Origin: Chitinophagaceae bacterium
GTDB taxonomy: Bacteria > Bacteroidota > Bacteroidia > Chitinophagales > Chitinophagaceae
DNA: 8,083 bases
Direction: 5' to 3'
NCBI GenBank assembly: GCA_009996555.1
Contig: JAACZX010000094.1
Coordinates: forward strand, 1-8,083
This document shows, one piece after another, positions 1 to 5,184 of the stretch. Position 1 is the stretch's first letter, and each line of letters opens with the position of its first letter. The position numbers and the translations under genes were made by a program. The notes beneath the pieces are model-generated. The model worked only from the letters and a program-made list of their open reading frames with translations. It was not told the DNA's origin and did no database searches.

Positions 1-800
1 TGGCTGCACGTGGTATTGATGTAAAAGACATTACGCATGTGATCAACTTTGAATTACCGGATGATATTGAAGTGTACACACACCGCAGTGGTCGTACAGG
101 TCGTGCCGGCAAAACAGGTATTTGCATGAGTATTGTACATAGTCGTGAAATTGGGAAGATCCGTCAAATTGAACGTATTGTACAATCCCGTTTTAATAAA
201 CTTGAAATTCCTACCGGTAAAGATGTTTGCCGTAAGCAATTCTTCTCGTTCATGGACAAACTCATTGGAACTGATGTGAGCAATGAAGAATATGAAACGT
301 ATGTTCCCATGCTGCAGGAAAAATTTGCTGACATGAGCAAGGAAGATATCCTGAAGCGCATTGCAGCCATGGAGTTCGACCGATTCCTGAAGTATTACGA
401 AAACGCAGAAGACCTCAACATTCGTGAACGTGGCCGTGAGTTTGATAAATTTAAACGTGATGGTCGTGGTAGCGATAGAGACAGAGGTGCACGTGGCACA
501 CGTGAACGCCAACCCTACCGTGATACGCAAGGCCGTGATTTCAATGGCGGCGGTTCCGGTAACTATGCAAGATTGTTTGTAAACCTTGGTACGAAAGATG
601 GTTTTTATAAAGCCAGTTTCCTGCAATTCATTTTAGATATGAGTGATCTGAAAAAAGAAGTACTCGGCAAAATTGATATGCGTGAAATGAACAGCTGGGT
701 TGAAGTAGACAGCAAGGCTGCCAAGCAAATGATGAAAGCAATCGACGGCAAAAAGTTCAAAGGAAGAAACATCCGCATGAACGATGCCAACAGCAGATAA
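1..800 (+). CDS. DEAD-box ATP-dependent RNA helicase, 3' part (5' end outside window)
   Basis: This is the C-terminal part of a DEAD-box RNA helicase, which unwinds or remodels structured RNA (ribosome assembly, cold adaptation or RNA decay) using ATP in the cytoplasm. The open frame enters from the left edge; counting the first whole codon (base 3) as residue 1 there are 265 residues. Motif V (AARGID, residues 1-6) and motif VI ([10 protein letters not shown], 27-36) of the second RecA-like domain are intact. A helical region follows, then an Arg/Gly/Asp-rich flexible linker (about 138-187), then a compact domain beginning [19 protein letters not shown] at 188. That domain matches the DbpA-type RRM-like RNA-binding domain of the DbpA/CsdA group. 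The GTG at base 39 is an internal valine, not a start. The gene ends just before a strong terminator. Family assignment is secure; the exact paralogue (CsdA/DeaD-like or DbpA-like) cannot be decided without the N-terminus. Confidence 0.95.
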   Translation, partial: AARGIDVKDITHVINFELPDDIEVYTHRSGRTGRAGKTGICMSIVHSREIGKIRQIERIVQSRFNKLEIPTGKDVCRKQFFSFMDKLIGTDVSNEEYETYVPMLQEKFADMSKEDILKRIAAMEFDRFLKYYENAEDLNIRERGREFDKFKRDGRGSDRDRGARGTRERQPYRDTQGRDFNGGGSGNYARLFVNLGTKDGFYKASFLQFILDMSDLKKEVLGKIDMREMNSWVEVDSKAAKQMMKAIDGKKFKGRNIRMNDANSR

Positions 801-818
801 AAATTTCTTCTGATCAGT

Positions 819-849
819 AAAAGCTGTACCAAATGGTACAGCTTTTTTA
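819..849 (+). terminator. Intrinsic terminator of the helicase gene
   Basis: A perfect 12-bp stem (AAAAGCTGTACC at 819-830 with GGTACAGCTTTT at 835-846) closes an AAAT loop and runs into a T tract (843-848). It lies 18 nt after the helicase stop codon, so it is the expected rho-independent terminator of that gene. Confidence 0.9.
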
Positions 850-1042
850 TTTCTATCGGGCACAATCAACGCTGTAAAAGCCACAAACAGTACAAGCATC
901 AAAAGAAAAATGAGTTTGTGCTTAGTGTGGTGATAAAAAAATGTTTTCGCTCAAAAAAACTTTTACAGCTATACTCAACACAGAGTTATATTTTTCAGCA
1001 TGTATTAACGAAGCTTAACCAGGCGATTGATTTTTCAGCTAT

Positions 1043-1069
1043 TGATGCAATGCCTGCATCAGCTTTTTT
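1043..1069 (+). terminator. Terminator-like hairpin without an assigned gene
   Basis: TGATGCA (1043-1049) pairs perfectly with TGCATCA (1055-1061) around a 5-nt loop and is followed by GCTTTTTTA, giving six T residues at 1064-1069. An upstream AGC (1038-1040) could also pair with the GCT at 1062-1064 across a small bulge. The form is that of an intrinsic terminator, but it lies about 195 nt beyond the helicase terminator with no protein gene between. It may end a small RNA, act as a backup terminator, or be chance. Confidence 0.5.
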
Positions 1070-1107
1070 ATTTCGTTTACTGAACGAAAGACATCATAAA
1101 AACACTG

Positions 1108-1137
1108 ATTGCAGATGTTGCAAATAAAATATCTTTA
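1108..1137 (+). promoter_or_regulatory. Weak candidate primary-sigma promoter upstream of the first peptidase gene
   Basis: TTG (1109-1111), an 18-nt spacer and TATCTTTA (1130-1137) resemble the Bacteroidota TTTG / TAnnTTTG promoter with one mismatch in the -7 element. It competes with the better -24/-12-like element about 40 nt downstream. Confidence 0.25.
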
Positions 1138-1172
1138 TACTCATAAAAGATCAATCTGCGAATCAACAGACA

Positions 1173-1190
1173 GGTGGCATAATTCTTGCC
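1173..1190 (+). promoter_or_regulatory. Candidate sigma-54 type (-24/-12) promoter of the first peptidase gene
   Basis: GGTGGCATAATTCTTGCC contains TGGCAT (1175-1180) and TTGC (1186-1189). The GG (1176-1177) and GC (1188-1189) are separated by exactly 10 nt, as in the sigma-54 consensus TGGCAC-N5-TTGC, with one mismatch (T for C in the -24 box). The first 12 bases recur exactly upstream of the third peptidase gene at the same distance from the start codon (300 against 301 nt). A start near base 1201 would give a leader of about 290 nt. The match and the recurrence are seen directly; use by RpoN is inferred. Confidence 0.5.
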
Positions 1191-1228
1191 GAATTACTGC
1201 CAATAAAAGCAGCCGATACCAGATAAAA

Positions 1229-1304
1229 ACTTTGAAGCAAAGGGATTAATTCGTTTAACAAGAGAACCAAAGAACAATATCCAGATCAGAGAAGAACCAT
1301 TTTC
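1229..1304 (+). promoter_or_regulatory. Conserved leader blocks of the first peptidase gene
   Basis: Three short blocks recur in the same order in the leader of the third peptidase gene. They are ACTTTGAAGCA (1229-1239; AGTTTGAATCA at 4911-4921), a 24-nt block starting CAATATCCA (1275-1298; 21 of 24 identical to 4959-4982), and CCATTTTC (1297-1304; 5010-5017). None encodes a shared peptide in a plausible gene, so the leaders appear homologous as RNA or DNA. Function is unknown: an RNA structure, a protein-binding site or a residue of duplication are all possible. Confidence 0.5.
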
Positions 1305-1488
1305 CTTCAGAACAGTAAAGACAAATTCCAACAAACATTTCAAAGCTGCACATCCAGGCAATGCAATGCATTTTCTGAATGGCGCATTACTGCATCATCT
1401 GCCAGGTATTAAATACACTATACCAGATTGCGATCCTATGCCCATCACCAGGCAACCTTTTTTTATTTCGAAAACCAACAGTTGTTAA

Positions 1489-3000
1489 ATGAACAAAATC
1501 AAATGGCCGCAAAACCTGGCCTTGTTAATTGCCGTATCCTTATTATGGGTATCATGCAGCAAAGAAAAATCAGCACAAGTACCGGAAACTGAAATTGAAC
1601 AATCCGTAACTGCAGGCGTGGTAGATGATGATCCGGTTTTACAGGCAAAAGTTCCTTTGATTGTTTCTTCTTCTTTTTTGAATGGCTCAGCAGAAATAAA
1701 CAATACTGTTTTAACCCTGTCGATGGTGCAGGCAAAAGGCGGCAAACGTGATGCTGCTGCTCCATCCATAAGCATTCTCTCTCCTGCCAATGCTGCCATT
1801 GTAAGTGGTACAATCAGTGTACAGGTAAGTGCAAGCGATAATGTGGGCGTAACATCTGTTGCTTTAGCAGTTGATGGCATCAGCATTAGCAGCAGCAATA
1901 CTGCACCTTTTACAACCACATGGAATTCTGCTACAGTTGCTAACGGCACACACAGTATAACTGTTACAGCAAGAGATGCTGCAGGCAACAGAAGCAGCAG
2001 CTCAATACAGGTTTCGGTAAGCAACACCATTGTTTCTCCCGGCGATATTACTGCGCCTGTTGTTACTCTTCTTTCACCTGCCAACGGATCTTCTTACAAC
2101 ACAGGTGCTATCATCAGCATCAGTGCATCTGCATCAGATAATGTTGCAGTAAGCAATGTAAGCATCAGTATTAACGGAACTGTTGCAGGCAGCTCATCCT
2201 CTTCTTCATACAGTTATTCATGGAATACTGCATCAGCAGCAAGTGGCGTGTACAATATTACAGCTACTGCAAGAGATGCTGCAGGCAATCAATCTGCAAA
2301 AACTGTTTCGGTTACACTTAACACAACAGTGGTTCAGCCGCCATCTTCATCAGGTGTGCGTTTAACTATGCCGCCGGTAGGTACGCAGGGCAGCGAAGGT
2401 TCATGTGTGGCATTTGCAGTGGGTTATGCAGCACGTTCTGCTGAACAGTACTACAGAACCGGCGCAACTTCTTACAGCAATGCAGTGAATATCTTCAGCC
2501 CGGAATTTTTATACAACCAGATCAAGTTCAGCAGCGATTGTAATTCCGGTACTGCCATGCAATCAGCACTTGATTTTATAAAGCTGAACGGCATCTGTAC
2601 TTTCCAGAGCATGCCATACAGCAGCAGCAATGGTTGCTCTTTATTACCTACTTCAACACAGTTGCAGGAAGCACAGAACTACAAGATCACATCTTATGCA
2701 AAGATGTACACTGCAGACAGAGCTGCGATTAAATCAATGGTATCACAAAAACACCCGGTGATCATTAATATACTTGCAGACAATGCCTTCATCAGTGCAA
2801 AAGCTGGTTTTGTGTGGAAAGCATATTCAGGCTCCGGTTCATTACCGCATGCGGTTGTTATTTGCGGTTATGATGATGCAAAGAATGCATACCTCATCAT
2901 GAATTCGTGGGGTACAGCGTGGTGCGATGCAGGTTATGGCTGGATAGATTATGATTTCTTTTTAACAAGAACGGGAACATACTGCTATGCCATTAACTGA
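1489..3000 (+). CDS. Surface lipoprotein with two Ig-like domains and a papain-like (C1A) cysteine peptidase domain (pap1)
   Basis: This is a predicted outer-membrane-anchored cysteine endopeptidase of 503 residues. Residues 1-22 form a lipoprotein signal peptide ending WVS before the acylated Cys23; the following SKEK resembles the Lys/acidic surface-export signal of Bacteroidota lipoproteins. A motif DDDPVLQAKVPLIVSS (46-61) is shared with the two downstream paralogues. Two Ig-like domains of the Big_7 type follow (about 91-177 and 189-278). The peptidase domain covers about 288-503, with oxyanion Gln300, nucleophile Cys306 (QGSEGSC), His454 (PHAVVICGYDD) and Asn472 (NSWG). The Gln-to-Cys spacing of six residues equals that of papain. 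No classical I29 propeptide is seen. Cys351 (DCNSGT) and Cys383 (NGCSLL) are conserved in all three paralogues and could pair. Cys370, Cys479 and Cys499 are unique to this copy; Cys479 replaces the Gly after the Trp of NSWGxxWG. The start is the ATG that gives a full signal peptide; there is no clear Shine-Dalgarno site. Substrate unknown. Confidence 0.9.
   Translation: MNKIKWPQNLALLIAVSLLWVSCSKEKSAQVPETEIEQSVTAGVVDDDPVLQAKVPLIVSSSFLNGSAEINNTVLTLSMVQAKGGKRDAAAPSISILSPANAAIVSGTISVQVSASDNVGVTSVALAVDGISISSSNTAPFTTTWNSATVANGTHSITVTARDAAGNRSSSSIQVSVSNTIVSPGDITAPVVTLLSPANGSSYNTGAIISISASASDNVAVSNVSISINGTVAGSSSSSSYSYSWNTASAASGVYNITATARDAAGNQSAKTVSVTLNTTVVQPPSSSGVRLTMPPVGTQGSEGSCVAFAVGYAARSAEQYYRTGATSYSNAVNIFSPEFLYNQIKFSSDCNSGTAMQSALDFIKLNGICTFQSMPYSSSNGCSLLPTSTQLQEAQNYKITSYAKMYTADRAAIKSMVSQKHPVIINILADNAFISAKAGFVWKAYSGSGSLPHAVVICGYDDAKNAYLIMNSWGTAWCDAGYGWIDYDFFLTRTGTYCYAIN
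1969..2288 (+). repeat. Duplicated Ig-like module within pap1 (about 100-residue period)
   Basis: The same 20-base string GCAAGAGATGCTGCAGGCAA (TARDAAGN in protein) occurs at 1969-1988 and 2269-2288, exactly 300 nt apart. It marks equivalent positions in the two tandem Ig-like domains. The two downstream paralogues carry only one such domain, so pap1 gained one or they lost one. Confidence 0.75.
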
Positions 3001-3014
3001 TGAATAACATTACC

Positions 3015-3040
3015 GGTTGCCTGCTATAACCAAGGCAGCC
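3015..3040 (+). other. Hairpin after the first peptidase gene, poor terminator
   Basis: GGTTGCCT (3015-3022) pairs with AGGCAGCC (3033-3040) with one G-T wobble and a 10-nt loop, 15 nt after the stop codon. No T tract follows directly, so it is not a standard intrinsic terminator. Some read-through from pap1 into pap2 is therefore possible. Confidence 0.35.
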
Positions 3041-3174
3041 AGTAATTGCTGCGTTTTCAACAGCATTTCAGGCACAGCAAAAACAACATAACAATCGTAG
3101 TATAACCAAGCAGCAATGCACAGTAATAAAACATTGAAAGAAAACTTTTTTAAGCACGAATACAACCTGCAAAG

Positions 3175-3206
3175 TTCGCTGAACAAAAAAGCATGCTGTA
3201 ATTTTG
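3175..3206 (+). promoter_or_regulatory. Candidate Bacteroidota primary-sigma promoter of pap2
   Basis: TAATTTTG (3199-3206) fits the TAnnTTTG -7 consensus exactly. TTCG (3175-3178), one mismatch from TTTG, lies upstream with a 20-nt spacer, within the usual 19-21. Transcription would begin near 3213, giving a leader of about 158 nt. The rest of the 3001-3370 gap has no gene. The octamer CAATATCC (3221-3228) also occurs inside the conserved leader block of the two other paralogues. No GG-N10-GC sigma-54-like element was found in this gap. Confidence 0.45.
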
Positions 3207-3370
3207 TAATACACGCAAGGCAATATCCTTTAGAAAAAATAACTACTCCTCAGAGAAGGCTTTCATTTCATTTATTTCAAACAACTCAATCAATTCAGTT
3301 TATGTGCAGGGAAGTATGATTCACTTCCACAGCAGTATGAACAACTTTAAAATTCAAAAAACGAAAGATC

Positions 3371-4588
3371 ATGAAAACTGTACCCTTCTCAAGGCATTTG
3401 CTTTTGCTATGCTTATTGCCGGTTCTATGGGTTTCCTGCCAAAAAGAGCAATCCACAATTCAAACCAGCAGCAACCCGGTAAAATCATCGGGATTAATTG
3501 ATGACGAAGCAGCTATTGTAAGTAAAGCTCCGTTTATCATTTCTTCATCCTTAACAGTTCCGGGAAAAACAACCGTTACAACTACTGTTGATGCAGCAAT
3601 GAAAGGGAAACCCGGAAGCAAAAGCGACATCACTCCACCAAAAGCAATCATTACTTCTCCTACTAATGCAAGTTCAGTTTCAAGCACTGTAAATGTTGCT
3701 GTAGATGCTACTGACAATGTTGGGGTAAGTGCAGTTACGCTGTTTGTAGATGGTGTAAAGAAAGACAGCAGTAAAACGGCGCCCTATTCTTTTTCATGGA
3801 ATGCATCGAATGCAACCAGCGGCACACATGTACTTACAGCCACAGCAAGAGACGGAGCAGGTAATACTGCTTCAAGTTCAATAACCGTAGCAGTAAACAC
3901 AACAATTACAGTTGTGCCACCTCCCACCAGCTTGCCTGCAAGTTTCTTTTTAGTTACACCCACGCCCAAAGCGCAGGGAAGTGAAGGAAGCTGTGTAGCA
4001 TTTGCAACCGCTTATGCGGCACGTTCCATTGAACAGTACTACAGAACAAATGCAACGGCTTTTGATAATGCAGTAAATGTTTTCAGTCCGGAGTATGTTT
4101 ATAATCAAACAAAGATCGCTTCCGATTGCGGTTCGGGAACAGCCATCACCTTAACATTAGACCTGATGAAGAACAAAGGTGTTACTCCATGGAATGTGAT
4201 CCCTTACAGCGATGTGAATGGTTGTTCTTTATTACCCACATCAGCACAGGATGCAGCTGCAGCCAATTACAAAATAGGCGGTTATTCAAAACTGCTCAAT
4301 ACAGATAAGAATGCAATCAAGTCAATGCTTGTAGCCAACCATCCTGTAATTATTTCCGTAACGCTTGATAACAATATCACCAACGCAGGCCCCGGCTTTA
4401 TCTGGAAAAGTGCAGGCACAGGCAACATTGGTCATGGTATGATCATTTGCGGATATGATGATGCAAAGAATGCTTACAAAGTAATGAACTCATGGGGCAC
4501 AGCATGGGGCGATGTCGGTTTTACATGGATCGATTATGATTTCTTTCCAACAAGAGCCGGGTACTATGTTTATGTAATGAACTACTAA
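3371..4588 (+). CDS. Surface lipoprotein with one Ig-like domain and a papain-like (C1A) cysteine peptidase domain (pap2)
   Basis: This second paralogue has 405 residues. The signal peptide (1-22, Leu-rich, ending WVS) precedes the acylated Cys23, and QKEQ follows. The conserved N-terminal motif reads IDDEAAIVSKAPFIISS (43-59), then a Lys/Gly/Pro-rich hinge (77-84) and one Big_7-type Ig-like domain (about 88-177). A Pro-rich linker leads to the peptidase domain (about 190-405). Catalytic set: Gln202, Cys208 (QGSEGSC), His355 (GHGMIICGYDD), Asn373 (NSWGTAWGD), spaced as in pap1 to within one residue. The C-terminus (DYDFFPTRAGYYVYVMNY) and ITLTLDLMKNKGV segment are nearly the same as in pap3, so the coding regions of pap2 and pap3 are the closer pair. 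The ATG at 3371 gives a complete signal peptide; overlapping frames from 3304 do not. Predicted to act at the cell surface or periplasmic face on proteins or peptides; substrate unknown. Confidence 0.9.
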   Translation: MKTVPFSRHLLLLCLLPVLWVSCQKEQSTIQTSSNPVKSSGLIDDEAAIVSKAPFIISSSLTVPGKTTVTTTVDAAMKGKPGSKSDITPPKAIITSPTNASSVSSTVNVAVDATDNVGVSAVTLFVDGVKKDSSKTAPYSFSWNASNATSGTHVLTATARDGAGNTASSSITVAVNTTITVVPPPTSLPASFFLVTPTPKAQGSEGSCVAFATAYAARSIEQYYRTNATAFDNAVNVFSPEYVYNQTKIASDCGSGTAITLTLDLMKNKGVTPWNVIPYSDVNGCSLLPTSAQDAAAANYKIGGYSKLLNTDKNAIKSMLVANHPVIISVTLDNNITNAGPGFIWKSAGTGNIGHGMIICGYDDAKNAYKVMNSWGTAWGDVGFTWIDYDFFPTRAGYYVYVMNY

Positions 4589-4640
4589 CCCAGTTTGTTT
4601 TTTTTAACTGGCAATACCGGTTTCAACAGAACATTACAGT

Positions 4641-4680
4641 AAAGCGAACGAGTTGCCAATGGCAACTCGTTCGCTTTTTA
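4641..4680 (+). terminator. Strong intrinsic terminator after pap2
   Basis: GCGAACGAGTTGCC (4644-4657) and GGCAACTCGTTCGC (4661-4674) form a perfect 14-bp stem around AAT, extendable to 17 bp with the flanking AAA/TTT, followed by TTTTTA. It separates pap2 from pap3, so pap3 needs its own promoter. Confidence 0.92.
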
Positions 4681-4689
4681 TCAATCAAC

Positions 4690-4775
4690 AACTAACTGCA
4701 AACGTCTTTATTTGCAATTACTGCAACAAACTTAGTATCAAAAACAATCAATAAGAACTAACTGCAAAAGTCTAT
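4690..4775 (+). repeat. Direct repeats upstream of the pap3 promoter, candidate activator sites
   Basis: AACTAACTGCAAACGTCTTT (4690-4709) recurs as AACTAACTGCAAAAGTCTAT (4756-4775), 18 of 20 identical and 66 nt apart. Both are preceded by CAATCAA (4682-4688 and 4745-4751). A third ACTGCAA lies between them (4720-4726). The copies sit about 100-180 nt before the -24/-12-like element, the usual range for sigma-54 enhancer-binding proteins. The repeat is seen directly; the role is inferred. Confidence 0.45.
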
Positions 4776-4867
4776 CTCTACCTGATATGGTTAAGTGAAA
4801 AATACAAGTGTTTGAAAAAAAACAACTTTGGAATGGCAGAAAATTTACATGGATTTTTGAATGTACC

Positions 4868-4884
4868 GGTGGCATAATTTTGGG
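4868..4884 (+). promoter_or_regulatory. Candidate promoter of pap3, sharing GGTGGCATAATT with pap1
   Basis: GGTGGCATAATTTTGGG repeats the first 12 bases of the element upstream of pap1. Its -24 part (TGGCAT, 4870-4875) is the same, but the -12 position reads GG (4883-4884) instead of GC, so it is a degenerate sigma-54 site. Read another way, TAATTTTG (4875-4882) is a perfect Bacteroidota -7 element; the only nearby TTTG (4856-4859) then has a short 15-nt spacer. The end of the element is 301 nt before the start codon, against 300 for pap1. Confidence 0.4.
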
Positions 4885-4910
4885 TAATTATTCAACTCAA
4901 AAGAACATGG

Positions 4911-5017
4911 AGTTTGAATCAGCAGAGAACAAACAGGCAGGCCATATTTTTAAAAGATCAATATCCATCTCACAGAAGAACCTTATAACAACAGACAGTA
5001 CCATACATTCCATTTTC
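4911..5017 (+). promoter_or_regulatory. Conserved leader blocks of pap3
   Basis: This leader carries AGTTTGAATCA (4911-4921), the 24-nt block starting CAATATCCA (4959-4982) and CCATTTTC (5010-5017), in the same order as the pap1 leader. Spacing between the first two blocks is similar (48 against 46 nt), while about 28 nt more separates the last two. An 81-codon frame across this stretch (4808-5053) has no family resemblance and is not called. Confidence 0.5.
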
Positions 5018-5044
5018 TCAGATCCAGCTTTACAAAGAAAATCA

Positions 5045-5106
5045 CTTAAGTAATTGATTATTTAAGATCCGGCCCCTTTGTGTTTGATACAGGCAATTTA
5101 TCAAAC
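5045..5106 (+). other. Two inverted repeats in the pap3 leader
   Basis: CTTAAGTAA (5045-5053) pairs with TTATTTAAG (5058-5066) through nine pairs including one wobble, with a TTGA loop. GTTTGATA (5082-5089) pairs perfectly with TATCAAAC (5099-5106) around a 9-nt loop. Both lie 80-140 nt before the pap3 start. They could be leader RNA hairpins or operator palindromes; the AT-rich base composition makes chance a real possibility. Confidence 0.35.
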
Positions 5107-5184
5107 TGATAAAGAACTGTGCCTTACACAACCAAAACTGGCTTTATATCAGCTATGGGCTTTTACATACTTAAATAAAAAAAA

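Larger units (their letters stand above)
850..1174. other. Gene-free stretch with a terminator-like hairpin; possible small RNA
   Basis: No convincing protein gene is seen here. A 69-codon frame at 918-1127 has no family resemblance and runs straight through the hairpin at 1043-1061. The left part contains a GG-N10-GC spacing (GGGCAC with GG at 859-860, GC at 871-872), a weak sigma-54-like match lacking the usual TTGC. The right part ends in a terminator-like hairpin. A small RNA of roughly 185 nt between these two points is possible but unsupported by other evidence. The region may simply be intergenic. Confidence 0.3.

Noticed and set aside
54..626. Long open frame of 190 codons on the minus strand across the helicase gene
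   Set aside because: It lies opposite a clear DEAD-box helicase reading frame and its translation shows no recognisable family features; it is a shadow frame.
918..1127. Possible small protein of 69 residues on the plus strand
   Set aside because: No recognisable domain or signal, and it runs through a terminator-like hairpin with a T tract; more likely non-coding.
1485..2084. Open frame of 199 codons on the minus strand opposite the first peptidase gene
   Set aside because: It mirrors the low-complexity Ser/Thr/Ala coding of the Ig-like domains, which keeps the reverse frame free of stops; no independent evidence.
3071..3084. GGCAC sequence about 300 nt before pap2, tested as a third sigma-54-like site
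   Set aside because: The position fits, but there is no GC ten bases after the GG and no TTGC; the GGTGGCATAATT element is absent.
3304..3501. Plus-strand frame overlapping the start of pap2
   Set aside because: It is out of frame with a lipoprotein start that matches both paralogues, and lacks a signal or a family match.
4590..4611. CCAGTT / AACTGG inverted repeat just after the pap2 stop codon
   Set aside because: Only six pairs around a T-rich 10-nt loop; the strong terminator 30 nt downstream explains termination better.
4808..5053. Possible 81-residue protein in the leader of pap3
   Set aside because: It covers the conserved leader blocks, but these do not keep a shared reading frame in the pap1 leader; the conservation fits a non-coding role better.
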